The translations under genes were made by a program, and so were the position numbers. From Talinum fruticosum (Eukaryota > Streptophyta > Magnoliopsida > Caryophyllales > Talinaceae): a stretch of DNA of 64,000 nt. Below, one piece after another: positions 35,188 through 47,436 of this stretch (within the stretch, counting starts at the first letter, position 1; every line of letters begins with the position of its first letter). The DNA is taken from positions 930,001 to 994,000 of the forward strand of contig JAITYX010000064.1 in NCBI GenBank assembly GCA_021018815.1, in the 5' to 3' direction. A model generated the notes under the pieces. The model was not told the DNA's origin. It did no database searches and worked only from the letters and a program-made list of their open reading frames with translations.

Positions 35188-37483
35188 TTTAGTATTAAAG
35201 AAATTCCTATAAGCTATTTATCATAATATGCTCTCTAAAGGGCATATTAACAATGATTTAATACTATCGAACACACCTAGGCTAGAAATACGAGTAATGT
35301 TATTTTTATTTTATTTTTTTGGAGAGGAGAAATAGCTCTGTTATTTGTTTATTTGATGACTGTGATAGCATATGAGGTCATTTCTAATTATTATACAATT
35401 ATCAAATCTAAATTTATTTTTCTAAAAAAAATTTCCTAATTGATGATTTTATATTAAATCTTGCTAAATGTCAGAAGCAAGTCCACATAATGCTTTAAAA
35501 AGTTTTGCTCAAATTTTTTTTTCTCAAAAAAAAAAACACATATTTTAAGAGTGACAAATCTTGGTTGAAATTATTTTTCAAAATATAGTAGTTTCCAAAA
35601 ACAATTATGAAATGCAACTTCAAATTCGTGTAAATGTTGCCTTCAGTGGGACTTCAGAATGAAACTTTCAATAATATGAGGTATATATACAACAATAAAA
35701 CTTGCACTGTGAGTCTCACTTTTGTGGGGGTAATATCATAAATATATATACTTGCATATTTTAATTAATCATTTATTTTACTTCAATAGTTTGGATGAAT
35801 TGATAAAAAAAATTATTTGGAAGAAAACCATAATCTAACTTTTAGTCAATAGCACAAATGAGGACCATATCTAATATAATAAGAAAACACTAAATTCTGG
35901 GTATATTCTTTTCAACTTATCATAAGTATTTAATTATAATTATCACTTAAATATACTGAATCATGCTTAAATATGCTTAAATATTAAATCATCTTAAAAC
36001 ATGTTGAATAGATTTTTATAATTATGGCCTCATTGTAATTAAGCCAATAAATATATTTATAAAGTTTTTTAAATGTGTATACACCAAAATAAATCATCGT
36101 AAAATGTGTATTTATTTTTCTTATAATAAAATATAAATAGATTGCAATAAGTTATATATTATCATTTGGTATGATAGTTATAATTAATTACTTACTTAAT
36201 AATTTTTTAATTAACATGTATCACATATTAATTAATTTATGGACATATTGATAATTTTAAATTACTTTATTATTAACAACAAGAATTTATGTATTACTGA
36301 AAATAAGGGAATATTATAGTTTTGTAATTACAACTACTGATAATACACAATCGAATTACATATTGTTAGACATACAGGATTATATATTAATTAACAAGTC
36401 AAATTATAAATCTAGGATTAAGTGTTCAGTACAATGTTAGCGTAATTTTGATATATATAATTGAACAATAATTTGTGACATGCATGTCAACCGGCCATAT
36501 TTCAAATGTTGTCGGAAAGTGCAGGTCGGAATGCAACCATTGCAACTTTATTAGATATATATAATATTTGAAAATCGCAATGTTCTCCTACATATGGTTG
36601 TCTTAGAGTGATTGATGTTAATCATTTTTAAAAAATAAATATTTCAAATATTGATTAGTAATTTTGCTCACATTATAGAAATAATTATTTAATTTTAGTA
36701 AAATTGTAAAACAATTTATTGAGTTAAATAAAAAAATCTCAAAAGTCAAGCTTTTTATAATTACTATAATAAATCTATTTTATTAGGTCAATTTATTGAT
36801 AAGCAATAACATAATTATGCGAATCAAAATTTAATCAATAAAGCATTTTTTTAATAAAAATACTTAATTGTAATGAATTGTGTTTAATTGTGGTAAATTA
36901 TATTGAATTGTGTTGAATACTAACTACAAGTTGAAAAAAACATGCCCTTAATTTTTTATTTTATTTTATTTTCGGCTAACTTTCATACGAAGTGCAATTG
37001 TGCGATGAATATTAATTTATGAGCAAGAAACATTGGTACTGGTAACACTTCGAAGGGGGAGGCTTTGCAGATAAGGATCAGTAACATGGTGATGTGAAGG
37101 TCTTCTTGGTTGATTTCATTGTTAATCTCCTAAGTAGCAATGTTTTGAAGTTCACAAAGTTCTATAAACTAATAATAACATGGACATCTATTCCCTTTAA
37201 TTTATCTTAAAGTAATACATTATGGTCAAATGATAATATTATTTTTTCCATGTCATGTGTCATATGCTTAATTAGCCACATGGATGTACAACTAACTTTC
37301 AAGTAAGTGTAAGGAAATCAAATCATATTACATTTGAATCTAAAGGGGTAAAAATAATTTTGAACACCTTATTGTTAAAAATATTATTTCAAAATTACTC
37401 AAGAGGATATATGTCAATATCTCACTTTATTAACACTTATCACATTAATGTCATAAGTCACTCGTTCAAATGCACGGCACAAA
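35188..37483. other. Intergenic, AT-rich
   Basis: No gene supported. The right end, up to the CTAG at 37484-37487, has a small hairpin (CGTTCAAATGCACG) as in Helitron 3' termini, so part of this stretch may belong to a Helitron-like element whose other end I cannot place. Confidence 0.4.
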
Positions 37484-38165
37484 CTAGTTATTTATATAGT
37501 AAAGACACCTTCAGCGACGTCAAGTATTTTCATCAAAGAAGTCAATTTAGAAGGTAATCTATCCAGACTCAGATTTTTAAGCAATAAGGTTCAAAAAGGA
37601 ATCACAATGACTACATTGGAAGGGTGTCAGGATGGAAGAATGGTGTTATGGTGGGATTATTTATCTATATATAATTGAAATGTTAGAAAAGGTTAAAGAA
37701 GAAAAGTGCTACAAATTTAGACTCAGATTTTATAACGAGATCAACTCATATTCACAGGGTTAGATTACACTCGAACAAGAGTACGGAACACATACGTGCT
37801 TATATTGAACAATCTCATGCTCTTATATTGTTTTTAACATTCTTATTTACACTTCTTTGTGAAAGGTTTGAGGTCAACTTTTTAGAGTCAACTTTTTGTG
37901 AGTGTATCATATATGGTGAGACATGAGGAGAGCCATAAAAGTTAATTAATTTGTGTGGTTAGCTAAAGAGCTAAGTGAAGAGTTCCTGTAGTGTGCACTT
38001 AGACTGAATAAGACAAGTAGACATTAATTCTAAGAAAATGATCCCTAACCGGTCACTTAATTAAAATTTGGATGTAGGCCAAGATCATGAACAAATCAAT
38101 TGTCTTATCTCTATTTATTTTTCGCACTTAAATTGATTTGTTGTGCATTATACAATTTTAGTTCA

Positions 38166-38209
<44 letters not shown>

Positions 38210-38672
38210 ACTTAGAGAAATTTTTAATTACGATATTCACACTAATTATAGGGTAATCGACCCATTTAAGACCTTCATAGACAATAGATCGGGTTAGATT
38301 CAACCCGTTAACAAAGTTGGCGGGTCAAGGATCAAGACGATTGGCCCATTAATAAAACGGGATTAAATAATTGGGTCACGTCAAACCGATCAAATGATAG
38401 ACAAGTTAATAAAATATTGGATTATTAAACAGAGCCCCTGAACCTTTAACCCAATTATTTATCGACCCGACCTAGCATTAACCCTATTATAAATGGGCCG
38501 ATTTGTTCAACTCAATGGGTAATTGGGTCATTACTCAACTCTACTTTCTTACTGGCTTTGGTAGCGATTTTAGGCATCATGCATATTGCTAATCTTTCTA
38601 CAATTTACTATATGACAATACAAAAATTAATTTAATTACATGATCTATTCCGGTACAAGCGTTGCAACATAT
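37484..38672 (+). repeat. Dispersed repeat R2, copy B
   Basis: Inverted relative of 12158-13827 without the hAT element. The copies share the TATAGTAAAGACACC start and the GGGCCGATTTGTTC and TTACTGGCTTTGGTAGCGATTTTAGG blocks (the last quoted in part). Copy B has an expanded (TA)n tract at 38168-38205 where copy A has only a short run. Confidence 0.65.
38168..38205. repeat. (TA)n microsatellite
   Basis: About 19 TA units, inside R2 copy B. Confidence 0.9.
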
Positions 38673-39397
38673 CGAACTACCACTTTTAATAGGAACTAAA
38701 AACTTTTAATCTCCTTCAAAAAAAAAAAAAAAAACTTCTAATCTAAATCATCTATTTTTAATCTAATGAATATTATTATGCCACATCATCGAACAAAACT
38801 CCCACCACTTCACGGGACAAACCTTCTCCTTGCCCATACATTACGCCTCCGGCCACCACATCTATGACACTTATGGCGGCCAACGCCGGCCTCAACTGCA
38901 AACGACTAACCTGAATTGGCGTTCGTCGGCTACTGTCGAGTTTGATGGTGGCCGCCATTCGTCCTATGGTGGCTGCCGTCGAATTCGAAGTCCCTCTTCT
39001 CTCTCCAAGATTCGACGACCCAACCATGGCTGAAACTCATGCGGCTCCCTCAATATGTTCCAGGTCTCCCTCAATTAGAATCCTCCGAACACCATGACTG
39101 GTTTGCCGGCGGAGAAAACCCTATAACTACAAGTAAATTAGGGCAAGGGTCAACCCTGTCAGGGAAGCAATTAATCTCCCCCTATATTCGGCGAAGATTG
39201 CGTGCTCTGGCAAAGGCGTGCTCCGGTGAAGATGGTCGTGCTCCGGCGAAGATGGCCGTGTTCCGGCCAGTGTTGTCTATGGAGGAAGGGGGCTAATAGT
39301 TAAATTAGGGTAGAATATTTTAATTAATCTCGGTCATTAAATTTAAATGGAGTGTGGAGATTAAAAGATCTTAGTTCTTCCTATAACTATTAGTTCT
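38673..39397. mobile_element. Possible TIR element with GC-rich interior
   Basis: The ends look inverted: the left has GAACTA then AGGAACTAA and CTTTTAATCTCC, and the right in reverse has GAACTAA, AGAACTAA and CTTTTAATCTCC. The interior 38800-39290 is clearly GC-richer than its flanks and has two short ORFs (38830-39033, 39039-39296). It includes repeated GCTCCGGCGAAGATGG-like units near 39220-39260. No family is recognised and no target duplication was found. A Pack-MULE-like capture is possible. Confidence 0.4.
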
Positions 39398-40499
39398 CAT
39401 TAGATATTTTCCATAAATATATATGAATTTTGTAATAGAGATAAGAATATGTATTAAATAAGGTGAGGGTTTAAATTAAAGGTTTAATTTTTTTCTCGAA
39501 CTAAGTATGCATTAAATAAGATGAGAATTTAAGTTAAAGTATTAAGTTCTTTTTTCCTACAAATGTTTAAAAAACTTTTATTTGAATAATAGTTTACAAG
39601 ATTATTTTTTGATACAAGATAATAGTTTTTGTTAATATTAGTTTACAAAGTAATTAAATAAGGTGAGAGTTTAAATTTCTCCCTCCCCAAGCATGTATTA
39701 AATAAGGTGAGACTTTAAATTAAAGTATTAATTTTTTTTTATAAAATTTTTTTAAAAAAACTTTCATTTTAATAATTTACAAGATTATTTTTTTGATTGA
39801 AGATAATAGTTTTTGTTCATATTAGTTTACAAGATTATTAAAGGAAGTAAAATGATAACTCATTTAAAATAAACTATTTTAAAATAAAAATTATTAAATT
39901 ATTTTAGGAAATAAATTCATTTAAGTGCCTTCAATCAATTAACAGAAACATACACCTAACAATAAATAAAAATAAAAAAATTCAAATTAACAATTCAAGT
40001 CTACATTTCTTTCATATACTTCCTCCCATTTCGTTGAATAAATAGATTATGTTCCTAAAAAAAATTTAAAATGACTTATTTATATAAACAAATTTTCTTT
40101 AATAATTATATTATACAAATAAATTTCATAATTAGACTATAATTAGTTTGCTTGTATAATTTATAGTAACTTCCATTAAAGAATTTTCTCTCCTTAAATA
40201 AATTTTCATTTTAAAATTTATTTCTTCTCATTTCCTCGAATAAATAATGTACAAGTACGCGTAATTTAGTTTCAACGGACTGATTTTAACTTTTATCTAT
40301 GTTTATATATAATAGTCATTGTTATTCATTTTATTTAAAAAACAATATCAATTTTTCCTCTAACCAAATATTATAAAAACGTACACAAATAAATAACAAT
40401 TCGTACCACGCATGGGTCGAAAAGCCAGTTACTTTTATCAATTTAAAATAGTTGAGTCACTTCAAAAGAAAAAAATAGTAAGAGAAAAATAGTAATATT
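39398..40499. other. Upstream intergenic region of the E2 gene
   Basis: Very AT-rich with several imperfect repeats of an AATAAGGTGAGAGTTTAAAT-like phrase at about 39460, 39517, 39659 and 39695. No gene seen. Confidence 0.5.
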
Positions 40500-40517
40500 G
40501 GCCCACATATATAAATA
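40500..40517 (+). promoter_or_regulatory. Core promoter of the E2 gene
   Basis: A GGCCCA element (site II type in reverse) at 40500-40505 is followed at once by TATATAAATA at 40508-40517. This is about 130 bases before the start codon. The leader contains CT-rich text and GCCCAAACCC. Site II elements are common in plant housekeeping genes. Confidence 0.6.
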
Positions 40518-40644
40518 TCCTCGCACTTTTGCATTGCCCAAACCCAAAATTCTCTCTTTTCTTCGTTTCTCGCACAGCCAAAACCCTGCTGCAGTGCTGC
40601 AAGGAAAAAAGAAAACAACGAAAGAAAAAAAACGGAAATTTAAA

Positions 40645-43600
40645 ATGTCTTCTCCCAGCAAGCGCCGAGATATGGACTTGATGAAGCTGTAAATACCCAG
40701 TTGTTTTTTTAAAAAAAAACTTTCTGGCTTCTGTGATTTCAATTTTTGGTTTTAATTGGTGGGGTTGGATTGTTTTGAACTAGGATGATGAGTGACTATA
40801 AGGTGGAGATGATTAACGATGGCATGCAAGAGTTCTATGTGGAATTTCGTGGACCTAATGATAGTACATCATCTTTGCTCCCTTGATTTTACTTTCATAC
40901 TATTTTGTTTTTGCAATTGGTTGATAATTTTATTTATCTATTTCAGTTGAAAGAATTTGTATATTTGTTTGCTTATCAGGCTAGTTTATTCCTTCTGATT
41001 TTTTAGTTTAGCTGGTTTTGCACATGAGCAAAAGAATATATGATCACTAAATTTTCGTTGCAATCTTCATAGTTTTGAGAAGTAGCTACTGGAAGTTTTG
41101 ATAAAACAGAAAGAAATGGTGTGCACATTGTTTTAATTTACAGGTGTTTATCAGGGAGGGTTGTGGAAGATAAGAGTGGAATTGCCAGATGCTTATCCCT
41201 ACAAGTCTCCATCCATTGGCTTTGTCAACAAGATATATCATCCCAATGTCGATGAAATGTGAGGCTATTTCTTTTCTAGATTCTACTTACTGAGTTGCAA
41301 ATGATTGTTGGCTAAACTGTTTTCAATCTCTTGTGTTTGAGTCTCAGGTCTGGCTCAGTTTGTTTAGATGTCATCAATCAGAAATGGAGTCCCATGTTTG
41401 GTATGAAACCATTCCCCTTTATTTATTGAAGGCTGAAATTGATGCCTTTGTGTGAGGTGTGTTGGTGCTAGTTAGTGTTGGATAATTGTTATCTCTAAAG
41501 CTCAAGTGCAGATTTTGAACTTCTACTGCAGATCTTGTAAATGTGTTTGAAGTGTTTCTGCCTCAACTTCTTTTGTATCCCAACCCATCAGATCCTTTGA
41601 ATGGGGAAGCAGCAGCATTGATGATGCGTGACAAAGCTGCTTATAAGCTGAAAGTCAAAGGTAATATGTGTCTTGAGCTGTTTGAATAACTCATGATTTT
41701 GCCTGCCAATAGAATACAGAGTTTGACTTGCTAATAGTTTTCTGCAATAGGTGATAAGCCTTTATCTTGGTCTTGCTCTCTACATGGTTTTCCTTCAATG
41801 GGGAGGTCTAGGTTGACATGAAAGTTGCTAGATGAATTGTGACTTACTTAACACCATGTACTATTATTGTAGATCCATACTTTTGCCTCCCGAAAAATGA
41901 CATATGCTGTAATCACAATCAATTTGCGCATTATAGTGAAGAACCCTTTCTTTTTGGTTTCAAGGTTCAGTGCAAAGGCAGATATAAGGGGAATTTAAAT
42001 CCAGACCTATATCAACAACTCCCAAAGACTGGACTGGTTTAACTAATTTTACTTGTTAAACTAAGTGACACTGTGACACCTACAATGAATAGGAACTTTT
42101 AGATGGTAGATATAGGCCCTATTCTTTTTTGTTGTAAGCAGTTATAAGCTTTAAGATTAATTGTAAGGAGTTGTCAGATAGTTGTAAGGTTAAAGCAAAA
42201 CGACCAGGGCCATACTCTTAGATTAAAGACTCTATTTCTTTTATTATCTGTACTCATTTTCTCTTTAATCCTTTGTCATGGCTTGATGATTTTTTAGTAA
42301 CTTGCATGATTTGTTTATGCAGCTAAATGCATTTGTCATCTTTATGGTGTTATTATACTTGATTTTTGTAGAGGCCTTGGCCTAAGTTTCAGACTTGATG
42401 CTGAAGGTCTTTGTAACTTTGTCTATTTTTGTATTATCTTTCTGTGTCTTGATTGTATCACACCCCACTGTTGTATTCATATCCCTCTTTCATATCCGTA
42501 TCCCTCATTTGGCAGTTTGAGGACAAGTGTACAGACATTAGGTTGAGACACGTGCAATTTCTCTATTGATATTGAGTTACATCAAAGGACTGATAGAATC
42601 CTTTCTTTTTACAATTATTGTGGATGAGCTTACAAAAGGTATCAATATGAGGAAATGTGATGCATGTTATTTACCTATGACATTGTTCTAATCAAATGAG
42701 TCTAGGGAAGGAATAAGTAAGTTGGATAGCACGGAGTCTAGGGTCCTTAGATTGAGCAGGTTGGAGACATACTATACTTAGAATGTAGCTTCAATGAAGG
42801 GGAATGAGAATGAGATACATAGGTGAAAGCACCATTGCGGATATTGTAATACCAAGGCTTTGGAGTTCGTTGAATAATTGCAGAGAAGAGGACGATTTGA
42901 TAGATGTTTCAGTATACGAGAGGGAAGGTAGGAGTGACACCAATAGAGGAAAGAAGGTAGGAGTGACACCAATAGAGGAAAGATGCTAGAACCAAGATTC
43001 GGATCGTTTGGACACATCAAGAGTAATATAGGTGCACTCTTGGGGAGGTCTGCAGTGATTGACATTTTAGGATGCAAGATCGGTAAAGGAAGATCAGAGA
43101 ATAATATGAACGAGTTTAGCAAATTAGATGTGGCTCATTTATGGATTACAGACAACATGGCTCATGATAGGAGTTACTAGAGTTAGGATTTGGGATGAAG
43201 AGCCAAGGAAAATTTGCTTTTTATTCTATGTTTACCGTCTAGATGCTTGGAAACGTCCCCTTAGCACCTAGCATGCACTTTTATTTACTACAACCTTTGA
43301 GTGCTCACACCTTTTAGCACTTCCCCCATTTTATTTGGTGAAGGTATTTATTCCATATAGAGAGATGCGGCTTATGGATGTGCTTACTTGGACTTGAAAC
43401 GTTATCTACATGTGCAATTTCAATGTTCAAACTGGGGGTATTTTGACTGGTATGCCTACTGATAATGGATAATCATTAGTTGCATTTTTCGCTGCTTATT
43501 TTCATTATCTTATGCCTTTCCTACTAGTTTGCCGCCCCAAAGGTTTTACTCCAAATTTCCCTAAAAATAAAAACAAAATTTGTGGATTATTGTTGAAGCT

Positions 43601-46600
43601 GCATATATGTGAATCTCCATAAACCATTCATTTATTTAGTGTGAAACTGAATTAGGGATGTTTTCATAGGTACTCTTGTTTGTGTTGCTTATGCGCCTTT
43701 CAAGTGCTGTAACTTCCTCCTACTACTACCATGGACTTGCCTCATTATACCCACTATTTCCCTTTTTCAGTTTTTTGTGAGCCTTTCACCTCTCAGCTAC
43801 TTCAATATACTAAGCTAACCGCAACCTTACATATGGTACTCAATGCTTTTGTCCCTGTTCATTCTTGTCTTCATTTTGTGGCTCTGCACAGCAGTGTAGA
43901 TGAAGTTATATCTAGTCTCTTTCCAACTATTTGATATGGCTTTGCCAAACTTGACTATAGACTTCATGAAATTGCAAGTGAACTGTATATTCGGCTTGCA
44001 ACTTGCTCTGAGATTCTGTTGACCTTGGAAAGAGCTCGATTCCCTAAATCTTTTTCCCTATCTTTTAAGGGGCTGGGGAAGGGCTTGTTTGGGTTGAAAA
44101 ATAAGCTACTTTCTAATGTACTTGGAACTGCAACTTGAAAGATTTCCACTGGTCAGCTACTCAACCAGCTGAAAATGTTTGTCTTTGCTGACCAATTTTG
44201 AATATTAGTTTCTGTTACTGTTCTTGCTAGAATATCTGAGGATTTTCCTTCTCCTCAAATTTCAACTTTAGTTGTCCAGTACTCCTGTGAAAAGACTTAA
44301 ACAGGAAACTTTCCAATCTTATACAGATCTTGAATCTTTCTTGGAAAGGAGTACCTTGGATGTGCGGTGTCAATGCTTATGTGCAGGCAACAAGTCTTAT
44401 GTGCTGTGGTTCTAGGGGTAGATACTGCATCTGCTATTTGTTGACCCACTTACACAAGCAATACCAATTGTTTGACTGGGTTTTGAAGTTTCATATTTTG
44501 ATGCTACAATGGCTATTGCATGCTTATAAGCTTGCAAGGCTGATGCTGTGTGGTAACCATTAAAGCTGAATTGGTAAATTATAGCTGTATAAGTCGGCAA
44601 AAGTGGATTACATTAATTTTTTGGAGGGGTTTTGGGGGCGGTTTGGAACATAAGCGTAAGGCCTTATAATAGTTATTACAATATTATTAGCTCAAGATTC
44701 GAACCTTATATGTGATATAAAGTCAGCACTTTTCGAATCTACATCTAGTGGGATTATCTACATTCGATTGTAGATATAAGCGTGCAGTACATCTGACCTC
44801 CCATGATCCTTTTCTGGGTTGGATTCTAGGAAACACCCCCCCAAAAAAAGGAAAAAATCTGTTTCACCTTTAACAGAGGAAACACCAATGGACAAGTAAT
44901 GAATGCTTACTTCTATGTAGAAAGGTTAGGGGTCACCACTTGCAAGGGTTCACCCTTAATTTCCTTTCCAGTTCTAATTTATGTTCACTGAAAGTGGGGG
45001 TCATCTTAATTATTCAGTCTTTATGTCCTATGCTTAGGTTATTTCGACTGCAAGTATGACAACTTTAACCAGATGCACTCAATATATAATCCAGGGTGGC
45101 AGGGGCTTGGCGAGGCCAAGATGCATATCTTGAAGAATTGGAAGTGTCTATATTCCAATACTTCAGGTCTTATTAAGTACAATTTTAGGCCTTACTTTCC
45201 AGTGTTCGTTGTTGGAAATTTTTGTTGGAGCTAGAACAAAGATTCCTTAGTGTTTTAGTTCCTTTACCGTGTGGAGGCTGAGGAAAAGAAGGGGGGTTGG
45301 GGACAGTCAGGCCGTAATTGTAGTAGGAGAAATTTCGACATGTCATGGTGGGGCAGACAGCAGACTAATGGAAGCATGTGGACTTTAGATATTGTAAAGC
45401 ATCTTGGTCAACAGGCGAAAATCCTTAAAAGCCTATATCCTGAATGGTGAATACTGTGAAGCCCACTCCTTCATCCCCCTCCCCCCAAGCTGCCTGCATT
45501 GCATCTGACAAATGGCACTTTCATTTTGTTAGGAAGTGAAAACTGTGGCCCTCTCTGTTCTGCTTGGAAGCATAATTCTGTTGGTGTTTAATGAGGCTTT
45601 TCCATACCACAGTTTGTGCAAAGTTGCCAGTTCAGATCAGAGACCTCAATTAGATCTATCCAAGGGGAAACACAATGACTCATTTCCCTTTTCTGACCAA
45701 TATCTCCCATAATATTTTGTCAACTCCAATGGGAGAAAAATGGGTTTGGCTATCAAAGGTTTGAGCTCCTAACACTTGGTTAAAACTAAGGTGACTTTCC
45801 ATTATCTGAACACCTCATATATGTAGATGACATGTTATATACATCCAAAAAAAAAAAAAAAGGTTGAGTGGGGTTCATGTTTAGGCTCAGTTTGCTAACA
45901 GTTGGTCCAATAAGATTGGCTAATTCTGGTGAAAATGGTCTAGAAAATGCTAGCTGGGCAAGCATGGGTCAGTCATTTAGCCATTGAGTCAAAATCTGGC
46001 AGCCCAATTCCACTGCTGAACCTGTCGAGTTCTAGGTCCTTTATGTTTGGATAATTGGGTATGTTGCTCACTCTGTCATCTGTTTTACCTGTACATGATT
46101 TGTAACCTCCTGATGCTTTTCACAACCCGACCCGTATGTGTGATCGTAGACGCTGAGACACGATCACACATATGAAGGTGAAGTAGTGTACGGTTACCCT
46201 GCTCACAGTGTAGTTTTTCCACAAACCACTGTTTTTTAATGTTTTGGGATACTGTTTGCCAAACCGTTGCTGGTTACATCACTTAACCTTTTCTTCCAGG
46301 AACACACTTCTTTTTAGTTGGGGTAAGTTTACATATACCTGACCGCCCTCTATCCTGCTTTAGGTGGATTGACTGTTGTTTAAGCTGCTGTAAATTTGTA
46401 TGTCAATATCTGTCCTTGTTTGTCATACTGCATGTCATCGGGGCATTATAGCTCTCTACTGAATGATAGCTTCATATCTGAACTTCTGTGAATATCAACT
46501 CTGTGGTTCTATGTGATTTCGAGTATACCTAATTAGAATGTTTGCTAATTTGGGTTCTGTAGTTCTATGCAATTTTAATAACCATCGTATCTGGACTTAA

Positions 46601-46858
46601 GCGAATGTCATCTCTGTAGTACTATGTAATTTGTGAGATAACTTACTAGAATATTGTGATCTTGCTAATGTGGCTTCTGTAGTTCTATTGTGATCTTGAT
46701 CTCGATTGTAATTTACAGAATATTGTGAGAAATACGCCAAGCCAGAGGATATCAGCGGGGAGCAAGAGGCCGAGAAATCTAGTGAAGAGGAGCTGAGTGA
46801 AGATGGGTATGCCTCCAGTGATGGTGATGACGACATGGTTGGCAAGGCTGATCCTTGA
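40645..46858 (+). CDS. UBC4: Ubiquitin-conjugating enzyme E2 (plant UBC4/5/6 class)
   Basis: It accepts ubiquitin from E1 on its catalytic cysteine and passes it on to substrates with E3 ligases, in cytosol and nucleus. Coding exons are 40645-40688, 40784-40863, 41144-41258, 41348-41400, 41532-41660 and 46719-46858; all have GT/AG borders and join in frame to 186 residues. The start [15 protein letters not shown] matches this plant clade. The HPN motif is at residues 74-76 and the active Cys at 85 in SGSVCLDV, followed by [10 protein letters not shown] and [16 protein letters not shown]. From about residue 150 the tail is acidic ([24 protein letters not shown]), a hallmark of the UBC4/5/6 group. 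The length is normal and the gene looks intact. The last intron is 5,058 bases, far longer than the others (95-280 bases). UBC4, 5 and 6 cannot be told apart from sequence alone. Confidence 0.95.
42780..43190 (+). pseudogene. LINE ORF2 C-terminal remnant inside the E2 intron
   Basis: On the same strand as the gene, 42983-43180 reads [19 protein letters not shown] then [10 protein letters not shown] and DNMAHDRS. This follows the layout of the common LINE tail (RWFGHV...R..GRGRPKK.W...DMA.DR.W), with key basic residues lost. The frame before it (42804-42989) ends in a stop and is shifted. Recognition rests on pattern only. Confidence 0.55.
42925..42982. repeat. 29-bp tandem duplication
   Basis: Two consecutive, apparently identical copies of a unit containing GTAGGAGTGACACCAATAG, inside the LINE remnant. 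Confidence 0.85.
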
Positions 46859-46920
46859 TCTAGGATATGCGTAGTTAGTTTCAACTTGGTCTATCTGTAC
46901 ATTTTACGTCTAAATGAAAC

Positions 46921-46926
46921 AATAAA
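46921..46926 (+). terminator. Polyadenylation signal of the E2 gene
   Basis: AATAAA begins 63 bases after the stop codon at 46856-46858. Confidence 0.65.
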
Positions 46927-47358
46927 ATCAGTTAAAAAAGGATTTGTTTTGAAAATAATTCAAAATCAAATCGTTCCCCTTTTGTCAGTTTTAGTTTTAT
47001 TATCGACATTCTGTAAATCGTTTTAGCATGAGAAATTGAGCTTCATAGCATGGCTTTCATGCAATTTGTCTATTCCAGTCATTCACTTGATTCTCACAGC
47101 AACATATTGTGGCATGAAGCACATTTTTAATGCCAGAAGATGATACATTAACCCGACTTCCTCCATAATGTTCTCGTGATAGGACATCTGACTGTAAAAC
47201 AGCAACGACATCAGATGGCAACTAAGAGGCTTTCAGGCTTAGTTATCGCGGATAATGTTCAAAGGGTGGGGAGACAAAATGGCAACTGTGGTACTGGTAC
47301 ACTGGCCTATGGTGTATCTATAGCAGTACTGAGCATCTGGTAGCAAGAAAAAAACTTT
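46927..47358. other. Spacer between E2 gene and tRNA
   Basis: No ORF of substance; a short 3' untranslated region is expected to end here. Confidence 0.5.
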
Positions 47359-47363
47359 AAAAA
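47359..47363 (-). terminator. RNA polymerase III terminator of tRNA-Glu
   Basis: Five A on the plus strand, hence TTTTT on the gene strand, directly after the tRNA 3' end; a longer T run follows at 47348-47354. Confidence 0.75.
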
Positions 47364-47436
47364 TTCCGTTGCCGGGACTCGAACCCGGGTCTCTCGGGTG
47401 AGAGCCGAGTATCCTAACCATCTAGACTACAATGGA
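47364..47436 (-). tRNA. tRNA-Glu (anticodon CTC)
   Basis: Read on the minus strand: acceptor TCCATTG, D-arm TAGTCTAGATGGTTAGGA, anticodon arm ACTCGGCTCTCACCCGAGA with CTC anticodon, and T-arm CCCGGGTTCGAGTCCCGG, then CAACGGA and discriminator A. The B box GGTTCGAGTCC is intact. The acceptor stem has one mismatch, A4 against C69, where the usual plant gene has G4. It may be a functional but weakened gene or a recent pseudogene. The short ORF across it is meaningless. Confidence 0.93.

Larger units (their letters stand above)
41661..46718 (+). other. 5.06 kb last intron of the E2 gene
   Basis: The donor is GTAATATG and the acceptor ATTTACAG. It has no competing coding exon that I can support. 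It contains a LINE remnant (42780-43190), T-rich sequence, an A-run at 45848 and, near its end, about four diverged copies of a CTGTAGTTCTATG-like phrase (46500-46690). Splicing over it restores the reading frame exactly (AAA G / AA TAT). Confidence 0.8.

Noticed and set aside
41839..42042. 67-residue ORF in the E2 intron
   Set aside because: No family similarity, and no splice pattern connects it to the E2 reading frame, which is complete without it.
44640..44790. Possible tRNA-derived SINE (GGTTCGAATC on the minus strand)
   Set aside because: A B-box-like word is present, but no convincing A box, tail or target duplication was found.
47239..47421. 60-residue ORF with SHPRDPGSSPGNG
   Set aside because: It runs across the tRNA-Glu gene; such sequence is a common false protein from tRNA loci.
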